A stretch of 59,075 nt of DNA from Dietzia massiliensis (GTDB taxonomy: Bacteria; Actinomycetota; Actinomycetes; Mycobacteriales; Mycobacteriaceae): contig NZ_JAHBAV010000019.1 of assembly GCF_018390595.1 (NCBI RefSeq), forward strand, positions 1 to 59,075, read 5' to 3'. Made by a program: the position numbers and the translations under genes. A model generated the notes under the pieces. The model saw nothing but the letters and a program-made list of their open reading frames with translations. It searched no databases and was not told where the DNA came from. This document shows positions 35,915 through 44,655 of the stretch, in pieces. Every line of letters begins with the position of its first letter. Within the stretch, counting starts at the first letter, position 1.

Positions 35915-37306
35915 GTGGCTGACACTCATTTCGACCTGATCGTCCTCGGCGCGGGCCCCGGTGGCTACGTCGCCGCAATCCGTGCCTCGCAGCTCGGCCT
36001 CAAGGTGGCCGTCGTCGAGGAGAAGTACTGGGGCGGTGTGTGCCTCAACGTGGGTTGTATCCCCTCAAAGGCACTGCTGCGTAATGCGGAGCTGGCCAAC
36101 ACGGTTCAGCGTGACGGCAAGCTGTTCGGTATCTCCGGCGACGTCTCCTTCGACTTCGGCGCCGCCTACGACCGCAGCCGCAAGGTCTCGGACGGCATCG
36201 TCAAGGGCGTCCACTTCCTCATGAAGAAGAACAAGATCACCGAGATCAACGGCTACGGGACGTTCACCGACGCCAAGACGATCGAGGTCGACGGCACGGA
36301 GTACACGTTCGACAACTGCATCATCGCCACCGGCTCCGTGGTCAAGACCCTCCCGGGCATCGAGCTGAGCGAGAACGTGGTCAGCTACGAGGAGCAGATC
36401 CTCTCCCGCGAGCTGCCCGACTCGATCGTCGTGGTGGGCGCGGGCGCGATCGGCATGGAGTTCGCGTACGTGATGAACGCCTACGGCGTCGAGGTCACGA
36501 TCGTCGAGTTCATGGACCGCCTGCTGCCGAACGAGGACGAGGAGGTCTCCAAGGAGATCGCCAAGCACTACAAGAAGCTCGGCATCAAGCTCCTCACCGG
36601 GCACAAGACCACCAAGATCACCGACAACGGTGACTCGGTGGACGTGGAGATCGAGAAGAAGGACGGCGGGGAGACCCAGACGGTCACCGTGGACAAGGTC
36701 CTCATGGCCGTCGGCTTCGGTCCCCGCGTCGAGGGCTTCGGCCTGGAGAACGCCGGCGTCGAGCTCACCGACCGCGGCGCGATCGACATCGACGACCACA
36801 TGCGCACCAACGTCGACGGCATCTACGCCATCGGCGACGTCACCGGCAAGCTGCAGCTCGCCCACGTGGCCGAGGCGCAGGGCGTCGTGGCCGCCGAGAC
36901 CATGGCCGGCGCCGAGACCCAGACCCTGGGCGACTACCGTATGATGCCGCGCGCCACGTTCTGCCAGCCGCAGGTCGCGTCCTTCGGGCTCACCGAGGCC
37001 CAGGCGAGGGACGAGGGCTACGACGTCAAGGTGGCCAAGTTCCCGTACTCCGCCAACGGCAAGGCGCAGGGCCTCGGCCATGCGGTCGGCTTCGTGAAGA
37101 TCGTCGCCGACGCCACCCACGGAGAGCTGATCGGCGGCCACCTCATCGGCCCCGACGTCTCCGAGCTCCTGCCCGAGCTGACCCTCGCGCAGATGTGGGA
37201 CCTCACCGCCGCCGACGTCGCCCGCAACGTGCACACGCACCCGACGCTGTCCGAGGCCATGAAGGAGGCCGTCGAGGGCATCGCCGGCCACATGATCAAC
37301 CTCTGA
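35915..37306 (+). CDS. lpd: Dihydrolipoamide dehydrogenase
   Basis: E3 flavoprotein of the 2-oxoacid dehydrogenase complexes, reoxidising dihydrolipoamide with NAD+. The 463-residue protein has FAD-binding [15 protein letters not shown] at residues 7-21, the redox disulfide [16 protein letters not shown] (Cys43 and Cys48), NAD-binding [13 protein letters not shown], the second FAD motif [10 protein letters not shown] and the dimer-interface [13 protein letters not shown] with the catalytic His-Glu pair. GTG 35915 is supported by a -10 box 7 nt upstream. It stands alone, like lpdC (Rv0462), and probably serves several complexes. Confidence 0.96.
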   Translation: MADTHFDLIVLGAGPGGYVAAIRASQLGLKVAVVEEKYWGGVCLNVGCIPSKALLRNAELANTVQRDGKLFGISGDVSFDFGAAYDRSRKVSDGIVKGVHFLMKKNKITEINGYGTFTDAKTIEVDGTEYTFDNCIIATGSVVKTLPGIELSENVVSYEEQILSRELPDSIVVVGAGAIGMEFAYVMNAYGVEVTIVEFMDRLLPNEDEEVSKEIAKHYKKLGIKLLTGHKTTKITDNGDSVDVEIEKKDGGETQTVTVDKVLMAVGFGPRVEGFGLENAGVELTDRGAIDIDDHMRTNVDGIYAIGDVTGKLQLAHVAEAQGVVAAETMAGAETQTLGDYRMMPRATFCQPQVASFGLTEAQARDEGYDVKVAKFPYSANGKAQGLGHAVGFVKIVADATHGELIGGHLIGPDVSELLPELTLAQMWDLTAADVARNVHTHPTLSEAMKEAVEGIAGHMINL

Positions 37307-37320
37307 CGGTCCGCCCGTCG

Positions 37321-37368
37321 CTCCGCCCCGCTGCTCACCGGTTCGTCCGGCCGGGCGGCGGGGCGGAG
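37321..37368 (+). terminator. Hairpin after lpd
   Basis: CTCCGCCCCGC (37321-37331) is the exact complement of GCGGGGCGGAG (37358-37368). Confidence 0.6.
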
Positions 37369-37440
37369 TGCCTTCCGGCGTGTGCCCGGCGCGGGGTCCA
37401 ACCCGTCCACAGCTGACGGAACGATCGGGCCCCGGCCGAC

Positions 37441-37495
37441 GAAAAGACCGTTCCGCACGGACCCACTCGGGCGACGTGTGCGAAACGGTCTTCTC
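37441..37495. terminator. Long inverted repeat between convergent genes, probable bidirectional terminator
   Basis: GAAAAGACCGTTCCGCAC (37441-37458) and GTGCGAAACGGTCTTCTC (37478-37495) match at 16 of 18 positions around a 19-nt loop, with A-rich and T-rich outer flanks. Placed between lpd and the convergent lipoprotein gene, it can end transcripts from both sides. Confidence 0.6.
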
Positions 37496-37522
37496 GATGG
37501 CGCGGACCCGCCGGCCGCGGGG

Positions 37523-38314
37523 TCACTCGGCGTTGACGAGCTTCTCCATCTGCGCGGTGTAGATCGCGTCGAGGGCGCCGGCGGCGGTCGGCAGGATCGG
37601 GTCGGCCGCGGGATCGTCACCGCGGGCCGCGTACTCCACGCTCACCGTGGTGTCGCGGGCGTACCCGTGGATCGCGATGGCCCGGCTCAGGGTCTTCGTG
37701 CCGTCCGGCTGCGTGGTGATGAAGTCGCTGGTGACGCGGAAGCCCTCGGCGCCCGCGATCTCCGGCGCGTCCTGCACCGACATGACGAGCTCGACGTCGG
37801 GGTTCGAGGTGCTGCGCGCGGTGTCGCACGCCTCGTAGAGGGAGCGGTCCATGAAGTCGTCGAGCCGGCCGCTCACCATGCCGATGCCGAACCGGTGCTC
37901 CGTCTCGTCCGTCTCGGACTGCTTGTAGCGCACCGCCGCGGTCACGCCGTCCGTGGTGGCGTGGTTGGAGACGGTCTCGAGGCGCGAGACCTTGTCGCAG
38001 GCCGGGTCGTCCATGAGCTGGCGCTGCTGGTCGGCGACGAGCTTGTCGACGGCCTCCTGGAGCATCGGCCGGTCGAGCACCTGGACGATGCCACCCCCCG
38101 GGGCCTCGCCCTCGGCCAGCACGAGCTCCTCGACGGGCGCCTGCGGGGCCGAGTCGTCGACCGTCGGCGAGGCCGGCGCCGAGGTCGACGTGTCGCCCGA
38201 CTGCTCGGCCTCGGTGCCGGAGTCGTCCGACGAACAGGCCGTGAGAGCTGCCGCGGTGACCAGCGCGAGGCCGGCGGTCGCGACGCGGCGGGGGGTGCGG
38301 GTGCGGAGGCGCAT
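37523..38314 (-). CDS. Secreted lipoprotein, function unknown
   Basis: The 263-residue precursor has signal MRLRTRTPRRVATAGLALVT to the lipobox LTAC (Cys about 27) and a Ser/Thr/Asp/Pro-rich tether. A globular domain of about 190 residues follows (LDRPMLQEAVDKLVADQQRQLMDDPACDKVSRLETVSNHATTDGVTAAVRYK ... TLSRAIAIHGYARDTTVSVEYAARG). Two cysteines in the mature domain (DPACD, YEACD) could form a disulfide. AAGGAG precedes ATG 38314, so the longer open frame upstream is not used. Divergent from pgmB. Confidence 0.8.
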   Translation of the reverse strand: MRLRTRTPRRVATAGLALVTAAALTACSSDDSGTEAEQSGDTSTSAPASPTVDDSAPQAPVEELVLAEGEAPGGGIVQVLDRPMLQEAVDKLVADQQRQLMDDPACDKVSRLETVSNHATTDGVTAAVRYKQSETDETEHRFGIGMVSGRLDDFMDRSLYEACDTARSTSNPDVELVMSVQDAPEIAGAEGFRVTSDFITTQPDGTKTLSRAIAIHGYARDTTVSVEYAARGDDPAADPILPTAAGALDAIYTAQMEKLVNAE

Positions 38315-38576
38315 CTCTCTCCTTTGTCTTCGGTTACCCACATAGTGCCACCGTCGTACCGCTATCTGTGCATCGTGCCCCGCGTGCGGCGCGCTGCGGA
38401 AAACCCGCGGGCACGCCCGTGGAACGCCGGAAACATCAAAAGCGACCGCGGGGGCCCGAAGTCGGGGGCACCGCCCGCAGAGGTGGAAGCGGTGGAAGTG
38501 CCCCGGTGTGACTACCCTTGGTGCCGCACGCGCGGAGCCTCTCGGCGCCGATGACCCCTGATATAGGACAGACGAT

Positions 38577-39311
38577 ATGGACCATGACGGTGTGGACGCC
38601 GTGCTCTTCGACCTCGACGGGGTGATCACCCCGACGGCGGAGAAGCACATGGAGGCGTGGAACCGGATGTTCAGCGCGTACTTCGACGCCCGCGGGATCG
38701 ACCCGTACTCGGATGAGGACTACTTCCGCTTCATCGACGGCAAGCCGCGCCTCGAGGGCATCGCGTCGATGCTCGCCGCGCGGGGCCTCACCCTGCCCGA
38801 GGGGAGTGACGACGACGAGGCGGGCCCGGACGCGGACACCGTGCACGGGCTCGGTATCCGCAAGAACGTGATCTTCCGTGAACTGCTCGACGAGGGGATC
38901 GAGGCCTACCCCGGCTCGGTCGCCTACCTCGACGCGCTCGACGCCGCCGGCATCGCCTCGTGCGTCGTCTCGAGCTCGAAGAACGCCGAGGCCGTGCTCA
39001 CCGCGGCCGGGCTGCGCGACCGGTTCGACGTGATCGTCGACGGCGTGGTCGCCGCCGCCGAGGGCATCCCCGGAAAGCCGAAGCCCGACACGTACCTGCG
39101 GGGTGCCGAGCTGCTCGGCGTCCCCGCGGAGCGCTGCGTCGTGATCGAGGACGCCGTCTCGGGGGTGCAGGCCGGCGCTGCCGGCGGGTTCGCGCGAGTG
39201 GTCGGCGTGGACCGCGGGGCCGGGCGCGAGACCCTGCTCGCGGAGGGGGCCGACCTCGTCGTCGTCGACCTGGCCGAGCTCATCCCCGGACTCGCGGAGG
39301 CACGCCGGTGA
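38577..39311 (+). CDS. pgmB: Beta-phosphoglucomutase-like HAD hydrolase
   Basis: The 244-residue HAD protein has motif I LFDLDGVITPTAE (nucleophile Asp and acid/base Asp), a helical cap, motif II VVSSSKNAE, motif III GKPKPDTYL and motif IV VIEDAVSGVQAG. Beta-phosphoglucomutase converts beta-glucose 1-phosphate, the product of inverting GH65 phosphorylases, to glucose 6-phosphate. It is fused by a GTGA overlap to such a phosphorylase gene, which supports the assignment. AGGAC lies before ATG 38577. Confidence 0.88.
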   Translation: MDHDGVDAVLFDLDGVITPTAEKHMEAWNRMFSAYFDARGIDPYSDEDYFRFIDGKPRLEGIASMLAARGLTLPEGSDDDEAGPDADTVHGLGIRKNVIFRELLDEGIEAYPGSVAYLDALDAAGIASCVVSSSKNAEAVLTAAGLRDRFDVIVDGVVAAAEGIPGKPKPDTYLRGAELLGVPAERCVVIEDAVSGVQAGAAGGFARVVGVDRGAGRETLLAEGADLVVVDLAELIPGLAEARR

Positions 39312-41800
39312 CCCGCGTCCCCATCTCCCGTGGCCCGGTGCACGACACCGTCGGCCAGTCGGTGCCCGGCAACATCCGCACCACCTACGGTGTGAACCTC
39401 CGCAGCCACCTCGAGGTGCCGGAGATCAACCGCTCCACCCACCCCGCCGACCCGTGGCGCTGGGTCGAGACCAGCCCCAAGGCCTCGCCGCGGGGCGTGT
39501 CCGAGACCCAGTTCGCGGTGGCCAACGGGTACCTCGGCATGCGCGGCAACCCCGAGGAGGGGCGCGACTCCGCCCAGCACGGCACGTTCGTCAACGGCTT
39601 CCACGAGACGTGGCACATCCAGCACGCCGAGGACGCGTACGGCCTCGCGCGCGAGGGCCAGACGATGATCCAGGCCCCCGACACCAAGACGATCCGCGTC
39701 TACGTCGACGACGAGCCCCTGCGGCTGGGCGTGGCCGACCTCGAGCACTACGAGCGAAGCATCGACTTCCGCGACGGGATCCTGCGCCGCGAACTCGTGT
39801 GGCGCACGCCGGCCGGCAAGAAGGTCGTCATCCGCACCACCCGCATGGTGTCGATGGTCGAGAAGCACCTCGCCGTGATGACCTACGAGATCGAGCTCCC
39901 CGAGGAGCCCGCGCCTGTGGTGATCTCCTCGCAGGTCCTCAACCGGCAGGACGGCGAGGACGAGTACGGCTCCGCCGACGACGTCCCCGACGAGGGCTTC
40001 GACCCGCGCCGCGCCGAGGGACTGGACCACCGCGTCCTCGAGTCCCAGCTCTGCGAGGGCCAGCGCGGTTACCAGGTGCACGGCTACCGCTGCGCCAACT
40101 CCGGAATGACCATCGCCGTGGCCGTCGACCACCTCCTCGAGACCGAGGACGACGTGGCCCTGAGCCACGAGATCGACGACGACTCGTCGAAGGTCGTCTA
40201 CCACGCGCACGTCACGCCGGGGCGCGTGCTCAAGCTGACCAAGCTCGCCGCGTACCACACGTCCGAGGTCGTGCCCGCGGGCGAACTCGCCGACCGGTGC
40301 TCACGCACCCTCGGTCGGGCTCGCGAGCGCGGCGTGGACGACCTGCACCGCACCCAGCGGGACTGGTACGACCACTTCTGGGACCGCGCGGACGTCGAGG
40401 TGGACGGCCCCGCGGAGACGCAGCAGGCCATCCGATTCAACCTCTTCCAGCTGGCCCAGGCCTCGGCGCGCGCCGAGTACAACGGCATCGCCGCCAAGGG
40501 CGTCACCGGCAGCGGCTACTCCGGCCACTACTTCTGGGACACCGAGACGTATGTCCTGCCGTTCCTGACCTACACGATGCCGCGGTTCGCCCGGAACGCC
40601 CTGCGCTTCCGGTACAACATGCTCGACAAGGCGCGGGAGCGCGCGAAGTTCCTGTCCGTCAAGGGCGCCCTCTACCCGTGGCGCACGATCAACGGCGAGG
40701 AGGCGTCCGCCTACTACGAGGCCGGTACCGCTCAGTACCACATCAACGCCGACATCGCGCACGCCCTGATCAAGTACCTGTGGGCCACCGAGGACCGCGA
40801 GTTCATGATCCGCGAGGGCGTGGACATGCTCGTCGAGACCGCGCGCATGTGGGTGTCCCTCGGGTTCTTCGACGGCGACGGCATGTTCCACATCCACGGG
40901 GTCACCGGGCCCGACGAGTACACCACCGTCGTGGACAACAACCTGTTCACCAACGCGATGGCGCGGTTCAACCTCGTGGCCGCGGCTATCGCCTGCAAGC
41001 GGATCGCCGAGCTGGAGGACGGTAAGTGGGAGGCGATCTGCCGGCGCCTGAAGATCCGCGACGAGGAGATCGCCGAGTGGAAGCGCGCCGCCGAGAACAT
41101 GGTGATCGCGTTCGACGAGGAACTGGGCGTCCACCCGCAGGACCAGGACTTCCTCGCCAAGGAGGTCTGGGACCAGGACCTCGAGGAACCCCGCCGGCCG
41201 CTCCTGCTGCACTTCCATCCGCTGGTCATCTACCGGCATCAGGTGCTCAAGCAGGCCGATGTCGTGCTGGCCATGTTCCTGCGCGGTGACGAGTTCAGCG
41301 AGGAGCAGAAGCGGGCGAACTTCGAGTACTACGACCCGTTGACCACCGGCGACTCCACCCTGTCGGCCGTGGTGCAGGCGATCATCGCCGCTGAGATCGG
41401 CTACTGCGACGAGGCGTTCGAGCACTTCCAGAAGGCCCTGGTTGTGGACCTGGCCGACGTGCACGGCAACGCTTCCGACGGCATCCACGTGGCCTCCACC
41501 GGCGGGGTCTGGTCGGCGCTGGTCAGCGGCTTCGGCGGAATGCGCGACTACCGTGGCGACATCTCGTTCGACCCGCGGGTGCCTGCGCAGTGGGGGTCGC
41601 TGACGTTCCGGATGACGGTGCGGGGCACACACGTGCGGGTCCGCTGCGACCACCACGAGATCACGATCGCCAACCTGAACGGCGCCGATTTCGACTGCAC
41701 GGTGCAGGGCCGCGAGGTGCACGTGCCGGCGGGGCAGACGGTGACCGTCGGCCTCGACGACCGCGCCCGCGTCTGCCTGTCCTGCGCGGAGCAGAACTGA
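39308..41800 (+). CDS. GH65 family disaccharide phosphorylase/hydrolase
   Basis: The 830-residue glycoside hydrolase family 65 protein has an N-terminal beta-sandwich (TQFAVANGYLGMRGNPEEG), a linker and an (alpha/alpha)6 barrel. The general acid lies in IHGVTGPDEYTTVVDNN (Glu537), with YFWDTETYVLPFLTYT and HASTGG-type phosphate-binding residues (GIHVASTGGVWSALVSGFGG). Family members phosphorolyse maltose, trehalose, kojibiose or related alpha-glucosides to beta-glucose 1-phosphate; specificity cannot be fixed here. GTG 39308 overlaps the pgmB stop. A homologous pair (Rv3400-Rv3401) exists elsewhere in the M. tuberculosis genome. Confidence 0.92.
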   Translation: MTRVPISRGPVHDTVGQSVPGNIRTTYGVNLRSHLEVPEINRSTHPADPWRWVETSPKASPRGVSETQFAVANGYLGMRGNPEEGRDSAQHGTFVNGFHETWHIQHAEDAYGLAREGQTMIQAPDTKTIRVYVDDEPLRLGVADLEHYERSIDFRDGILRRELVWRTPAGKKVVIRTTRMVSMVEKHLAVMTYEIELPEEPAPVVISSQVLNRQDGEDEYGSADDVPDEGFDPRRAEGLDHRVLESQLCEGQRGYQVHGYRCANSGMTIAVAVDHLLETEDDVALSHEIDDDSSKVVYHAHVTPGRVLKLTKLAAYHTSEVVPAGELADRCSRTLGRARERGVDDLHRTQRDWYDHFWDRADVEVDGPAETQQAIRFNLFQLAQASARAEYNGIAAKGVTGSGYSGHYFWDTETYVLPFLTYTMPRFARNALRFRYNMLDKARERAKFLSVKGALYPWRTINGEEASAYYEAGTAQYHINADIAHALIKYLWATEDREFMIREGVDMLVETARMWVSLGFFDGDGMFHIHGVTGPDEYTTVVDNNLFTNAMARFNLVAAAIACKRIAELEDGKWEAICRRLKIRDEEIAEWKRAAENMVIAFDEELGVHPQDQDFLAKEVWDQDLEEPRRPLLLHFHPLVIYRHQVLKQADVVLAMFLRGDEFSEEQKRANFEYYDPLTTGDSTLSAVVQAIIAAEIGYCDEAFEHFQKALVVDLADVHGNASDGIHVASTGGVWSALVSGFGGMRDYRGDISFDPRVPAQWGSLTFRMTVRGTHVRVRCDHHEITIANLNGADFDCTVQGREVHVPAGQTVTVGLDDRARVCLSCAEQN

Positions 41801-42168
41801 GCGCGTAGCCCTCGCCCGGCCGCGTTCGTCGCCCGGACCCGGCTCGACAGCCGACTGGGCGGGCCGCGCGCTGTCGGGCGGGCCGGGGCGCTGTGGCGCG
41901 GTCGGCTGCGTCCGCCGGGTGGGGGGTGCTGTGGCGGGGCCGGCTGCGGCTCGAGGCTGAATCGCTGTGGTCGTCGCGCCGGCTCAGCTCGCGATTTCAG
42001 GCCCCGCCGCACGCTGCCTATCGGATCGCGCTACGCGTAAGGGCTCCCATGGGCGTCGCGCGATCGGATGGGCGGCGCGGGATCAGATGGGTGAGGCGGG
42101 TCCGATCGGTGAGTCCGCTGCCGGGGCGGGTCGGTCGCTGCGGGGCCGGCGATCCGGAGCGCGGCGCG

Positions 42169-42238
42169 CGATCTGCCCCTCGGATCTCGTTTCGCTCGTC
42201 GCATTGCGATTCGCTCGCGGAGTTCCTGGGGCAGATCG
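42169..42238. repeat. Long inverted repeat (possible extended hairpin)
   Basis: CGATCTGCCCC (42169-42179) is the exact complement of GGGGCAGATCG (42228-42238). The 48-nt interior contains two TTCGCTCG copies. Confidence 0.6.
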
Positions 42239-42265
42239 ATTTCGGAGGAGCGAGGTGTAATCCGA

Positions 42266-42399
42266 GGGGCGGATCGTGGAGGCCGGGTGCACTGGCGAGA
42301 GCCGGGCGACTGCCGGCCGACTGCCGGGCGACTGCCGGGCGACTGCCGGGCGACTGCCGGGTCGGGCCCGTCGCAAACCGGGGGGCGGATCGTGGAGGC
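42266..42399. repeat. 18-bp direct repeat flanking the tandem array
   Basis: GGGGCGGATCGTGGAGGC occurs at 42266-42283 and 42382-42399, bracketing the 11-bp tandem repeats and abutting the end of the AhpD-like gene. Confidence 0.7.
42301..42360. repeat. 11-bp tandem repeat array
   Basis: Five full copies of GCCGGGCGACT (the second with one substitution) plus five bases. Copy number is likely variable between strains (VNTR-like). Confidence 0.8.
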
Positions 42400-42407
42400 G
42401 GGCGGCG

Positions 42408-43001
42408 TCAGCGGGGGCGGTCCGGCTGGATGCGCAGCGCCTGCAGGGACGTGGCCAGGCCGTCGTATTGCGCGACCAACTGCACCAGCGCGACCAGCTC
42501 ACCCGGGTTCAGGTACTCGGCGAGCGCGGACCACGTCTCGTCGGACACGTCCTTCGTCCGCACCAGCTCGTCGACGGCCGTGAGCAGCACCTCCAGCCGG
42601 TCCGGCCAACCCGCGGAGGCGGGGTCGCGGGTGGTGCGGGCGATCTCGTCGTCGTCCAGTCCCACCCGCGCGCCGATGCGCTCGTGGTGCGCCCGCTCGT
42701 ACACGCTGCCCCGCAGGTGGGCCACGCGCAGGATCACGAGCTCGGTGGTGCGGCGGTCGAGGATCCCGAACGGCATCATCATCCCCGAGTAGGCGAGCCA
42801 GGCGGGGAAGAGGCGGCGGGCGCGGCCGAGCGTGGCGAACAGGTGGACGTCGCGTGAGCCGGTGACGCGCGCGCCGATGCGGTTGACCGCCCAGCCGAAC
42901 GGGCCGAGCTCGCGGAATCCGCCCGGCCGGATACGCGCGGGGCCGGCGGCAGGGGCGCTGTCGCTGCGGGCGCTGCTGTCGTCGCTACTCGACTGGCTCA
43001 T
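42408..43001 (-). CDS. Carboxymuconolactone decarboxylase/AhpD-like protein without CxxC
   Basis: The 197-residue helical protein of the AhpD/CMD fold resembles Rv0464c, which likewise lies next to ramB. Core: LFATLGRARRLFPAWLAYSGMMMPFGILDRRTTELVILRVAHLRGSVYERAHHERIGARVGLDDDEI. The position of the AhpD ExxCxxC redox motif is occupied by SVYERAHHE, so peroxidase-type thiol chemistry is excluded; this subfamily binds small molecules through Glu and His. The Ser/Ala-rich first 25 residues are disordered. It is 5 nt from the ramB stop and probably co-transcribed. Confidence 0.83.
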   Translation of the reverse strand: MSQSSSDDSSARSDSAPAAGPARIRPGGFRELGPFGWAVNRIGARVTGSRDVHLFATLGRARRLFPAWLAYSGMMMPFGILDRRTTELVILRVAHLRGSVYERAHHERIGARVGLDDDEIARTTRDPASAGWPDRLEVLLTAVDELVRTKDVSDETWSALAEYLNPGELVALVQLVAQYDGLATSLQALRIQPDRPR

Positions 43002-43006
43002 GGCCG

Positions 43007-44461
43007 TCAGGGTAGGTCAGGTGCGGACCCGGCGGAGGCGGGTTCGCCGAGGAGATACGGCGAGAGCGACGAGCGGTGGGCGTCCACGCGCAGCTCGTGA
43101 TTGAGCGGCGGGAAGGCGCGCTGCGGGCAGGCGGGGCGGTCGCACATGCGGCAGCCGGAGCCGATCTTGGTGGCGGCGTCGACGTCGTCGAGGTCCAGCC
43201 CCTGCGCGTAGACGGTGCGGTGGGCGTGGCGGGCCTCGCAGCCCAGCCCGATCGCGAACGTCTTGCGCGGCTGCCCGAACCTCATCGGCCGGGTGGTCAC
43301 GGTGCGCGAGACCCACAGGTGCAGCCGGCCGTCGGGCATCTGGGCGACCTGCCGCATGATCTTGCCGGGGAACGAGAACGACTCGTAGATGTTCCACAGC
43401 GGGCACGTGCCGCCCGAGGTGGTGAAGTGGAACCCGGAGGCGGACTGGCGCTTGGACATGTTGCCGGCGCGGTCGACACGCACGAAGCTGAACGGCACCC
43501 CGGCGGCGCCCGGCCGCTGCAGGGTCGACAGCCGGTGGCAGACGGTCTCGTAGCCGGTGGCGTGGAAGGCCATGAGCCGCTCGATGTCGTAGCGGAAGTC
43601 CTCGGCGGTGTCGAGGAACCGCTGGTAGGGCATGAGGACGGCGGCGGCGAAGTAGCTGGCCAGTCCGCGAAGGGCGAGCGCGACGGCGGCAGGGGAGGTG
43701 AAGGCCCCCTCCTCGACGAGGCTGTCGAGCAGGTCGCGGTGTTCGAGGAACGCGAGCTCGGAGGCCACGCGGAACGCCTGCTGACCGGGCGTGAGGTGCG
43801 CGGACAGGTCGAGGCGGCGATCCTCGGTGGAGAACACGTGCCAGAGGCCGTCGGGCAGGTCGACGCGGCGGGAGATGCGCACGCCGTGGGCCTCGGCGAG
43901 GCGGTTCTCGAGCTCGACGCGCACGTCGCCGCGGTTGAGCCGGATGCGGGTGGTGAGGTCCTCGGCGGCGGTGTCGAGGGAGTCGATGTAGTTCTGCCGT
44001 TGGTAGAAGTAGTCGCGCACCTCCTCGTGCGGCATGGACAGCACGGACCGGTCGACCGTAGACTCGGGCACGTTACGGGTCTCGGTGAGCGCGGCGAGCA
44101 GGTCGGCGGAGTTGCGGTAGCGCTGGTGCAGGAGCATGAAGGCGCGGGCGAGCGCGGGGTGCGCCCGGACGAGGTCGACGACCTCGTCGGCGGGGACCTC
44201 GGTGGACAACTGGGTGTCGGTGAGGGCCTCGGTCACCGCGGCGATGAGCCGGGTGTCCGAGTCGGAGGCGAAGAACGTGGAGTCGACGCCGTAGACCTCG
44301 GAGATCTTGACCAGGACCCGGGAGGTGACGGGCCGGGTGTCCTTCTCGAGTTGGTTGAGGTACGACGACGACAAGCCGAGCGATTGCGCGAACGCCGCCT
44401 GGGTCAGGCCGTTCTCCTCGCGCAGTCGACGCAGTCGCGCCCCCATATGTGAGGCCGTCAT
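43007..44461 (-). CDS. ramB: RamB-type transcriptional regulator (ScfR family)
   Basis: The 484-residue regulator has an N-terminal XRE helix-turn-helix (GARLRRLREENGLTQAAFAQSLGLSSSYLNQLEKDTRPVTS, residues 6-46). An IrrE/DUF955 region and a C-terminal DUF2083 domain follow, with a Cys cluster GSGCRMCDRPACPQRAFPP. RamB of Corynebacterium and Mycobacterium represses isocitrate lyase and acetate genes when sugars are present. Here it is divergent from aceA with a consensus RamB box between them, and it can repress both. ATG 44461 is chosen; the upstream extension of the open frame covers the operator. Confidence 0.93.
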   Translation of the reverse strand: MTASHMGARLRRLREENGLTQAAFAQSLGLSSSYLNQLEKDTRPVTSRVLVKISEVYGVDSTFFASDSDTRLIAAVTEALTDTQLSTEVPADEVVDLVRAHPALARAFMLLHQRYRNSADLLAALTETRNVPESTVDRSVLSMPHEEVRDYFYQRQNYIDSLDTAAEDLTTRIRLNRGDVRVELENRLAEAHGVRISRRVDLPDGLWHVFSTEDRRLDLSAHLTPGQQAFRVASELAFLEHRDLLDSLVEEGAFTSPAAVALALRGLASYFAAAVLMPYQRFLDTAEDFRYDIERLMAFHATGYETVCHRLSTLQRPGAAGVPFSFVRVDRAGNMSKRQSASGFHFTTSGGTCPLWNIYESFSFPGKIMRQVAQMPDGRLHLWVSRTVTTRPMRFGQPRKTFAIGLGCEARHAHRTVYAQGLDLDDVDAATKIGSGCRMCDRPACPQRAFPPLNHELRVDAHRSSLSPYLLGEPASAGSAPDLP

Positions 44462-44504
44462 CGGCTTCCCCCTCTCCGTCCGTGGCGCACCACACAATCT
44501 TCGC

Positions 44505-44516
44505 AAACTTTGCAAA
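44505..44516. promoter_or_regulatory. RamB operator between ramB and aceA
   Basis: AAACTTTGCAAA matches the corynebacterial RamB consensus. It lies 44 bp before the ramB start and 140 bp before aceA. A second TTTGC-like trace (GGCAAAGAAA) follows at once. Confidence 0.75.
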
Positions 44517-44655
44517 GAAGGCAAAGAAACTCGCCACATTCGCACTTGCCGCAGGTAGACGCGCCGTAGCGAGTGTGGCATTGTGTCTGTCGTAAGGGGC
44601 CGTAACTCGCAAGAGTGCGAATACGGACCCGTCCCCGAGACAGAAAAGAGTCGCG

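Larger units (their letters stand above)
41801..42407. other. 607-bp non-coding region with several repeats
   Basis: No ORF with coding character was found. It contains a diverged duplication of CTGTGGCG...CGGCTGCG near 41890-41950, many GATC/GGGCG-rich short repeats at 42060-42130, an 11-bp inverted repeat with 48-nt spacer (42169-42238), an 18-bp direct repeat (42266-42283 and 42382-42399) and a five-copy 11-bp tandem array (42301-42360). It lies between convergent genes where M. tuberculosis has a small membrane gene (Rv0463, from memory), which is not recognisable here. Confidence 0.6.

Noticed and set aside
41801..42260. Open frames of about 80-100 codons such as the one at 41967-42260
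   Set aside because: Arg/Gly-rich translations, no ribosome-binding site, no conserved motif and overlap with repeats; treated as non-coding.
42301..42360. Short CRISPR-like array
   Set aside because: The 11-bp units are directly adjacent with no spacers, and no cas genes are present.
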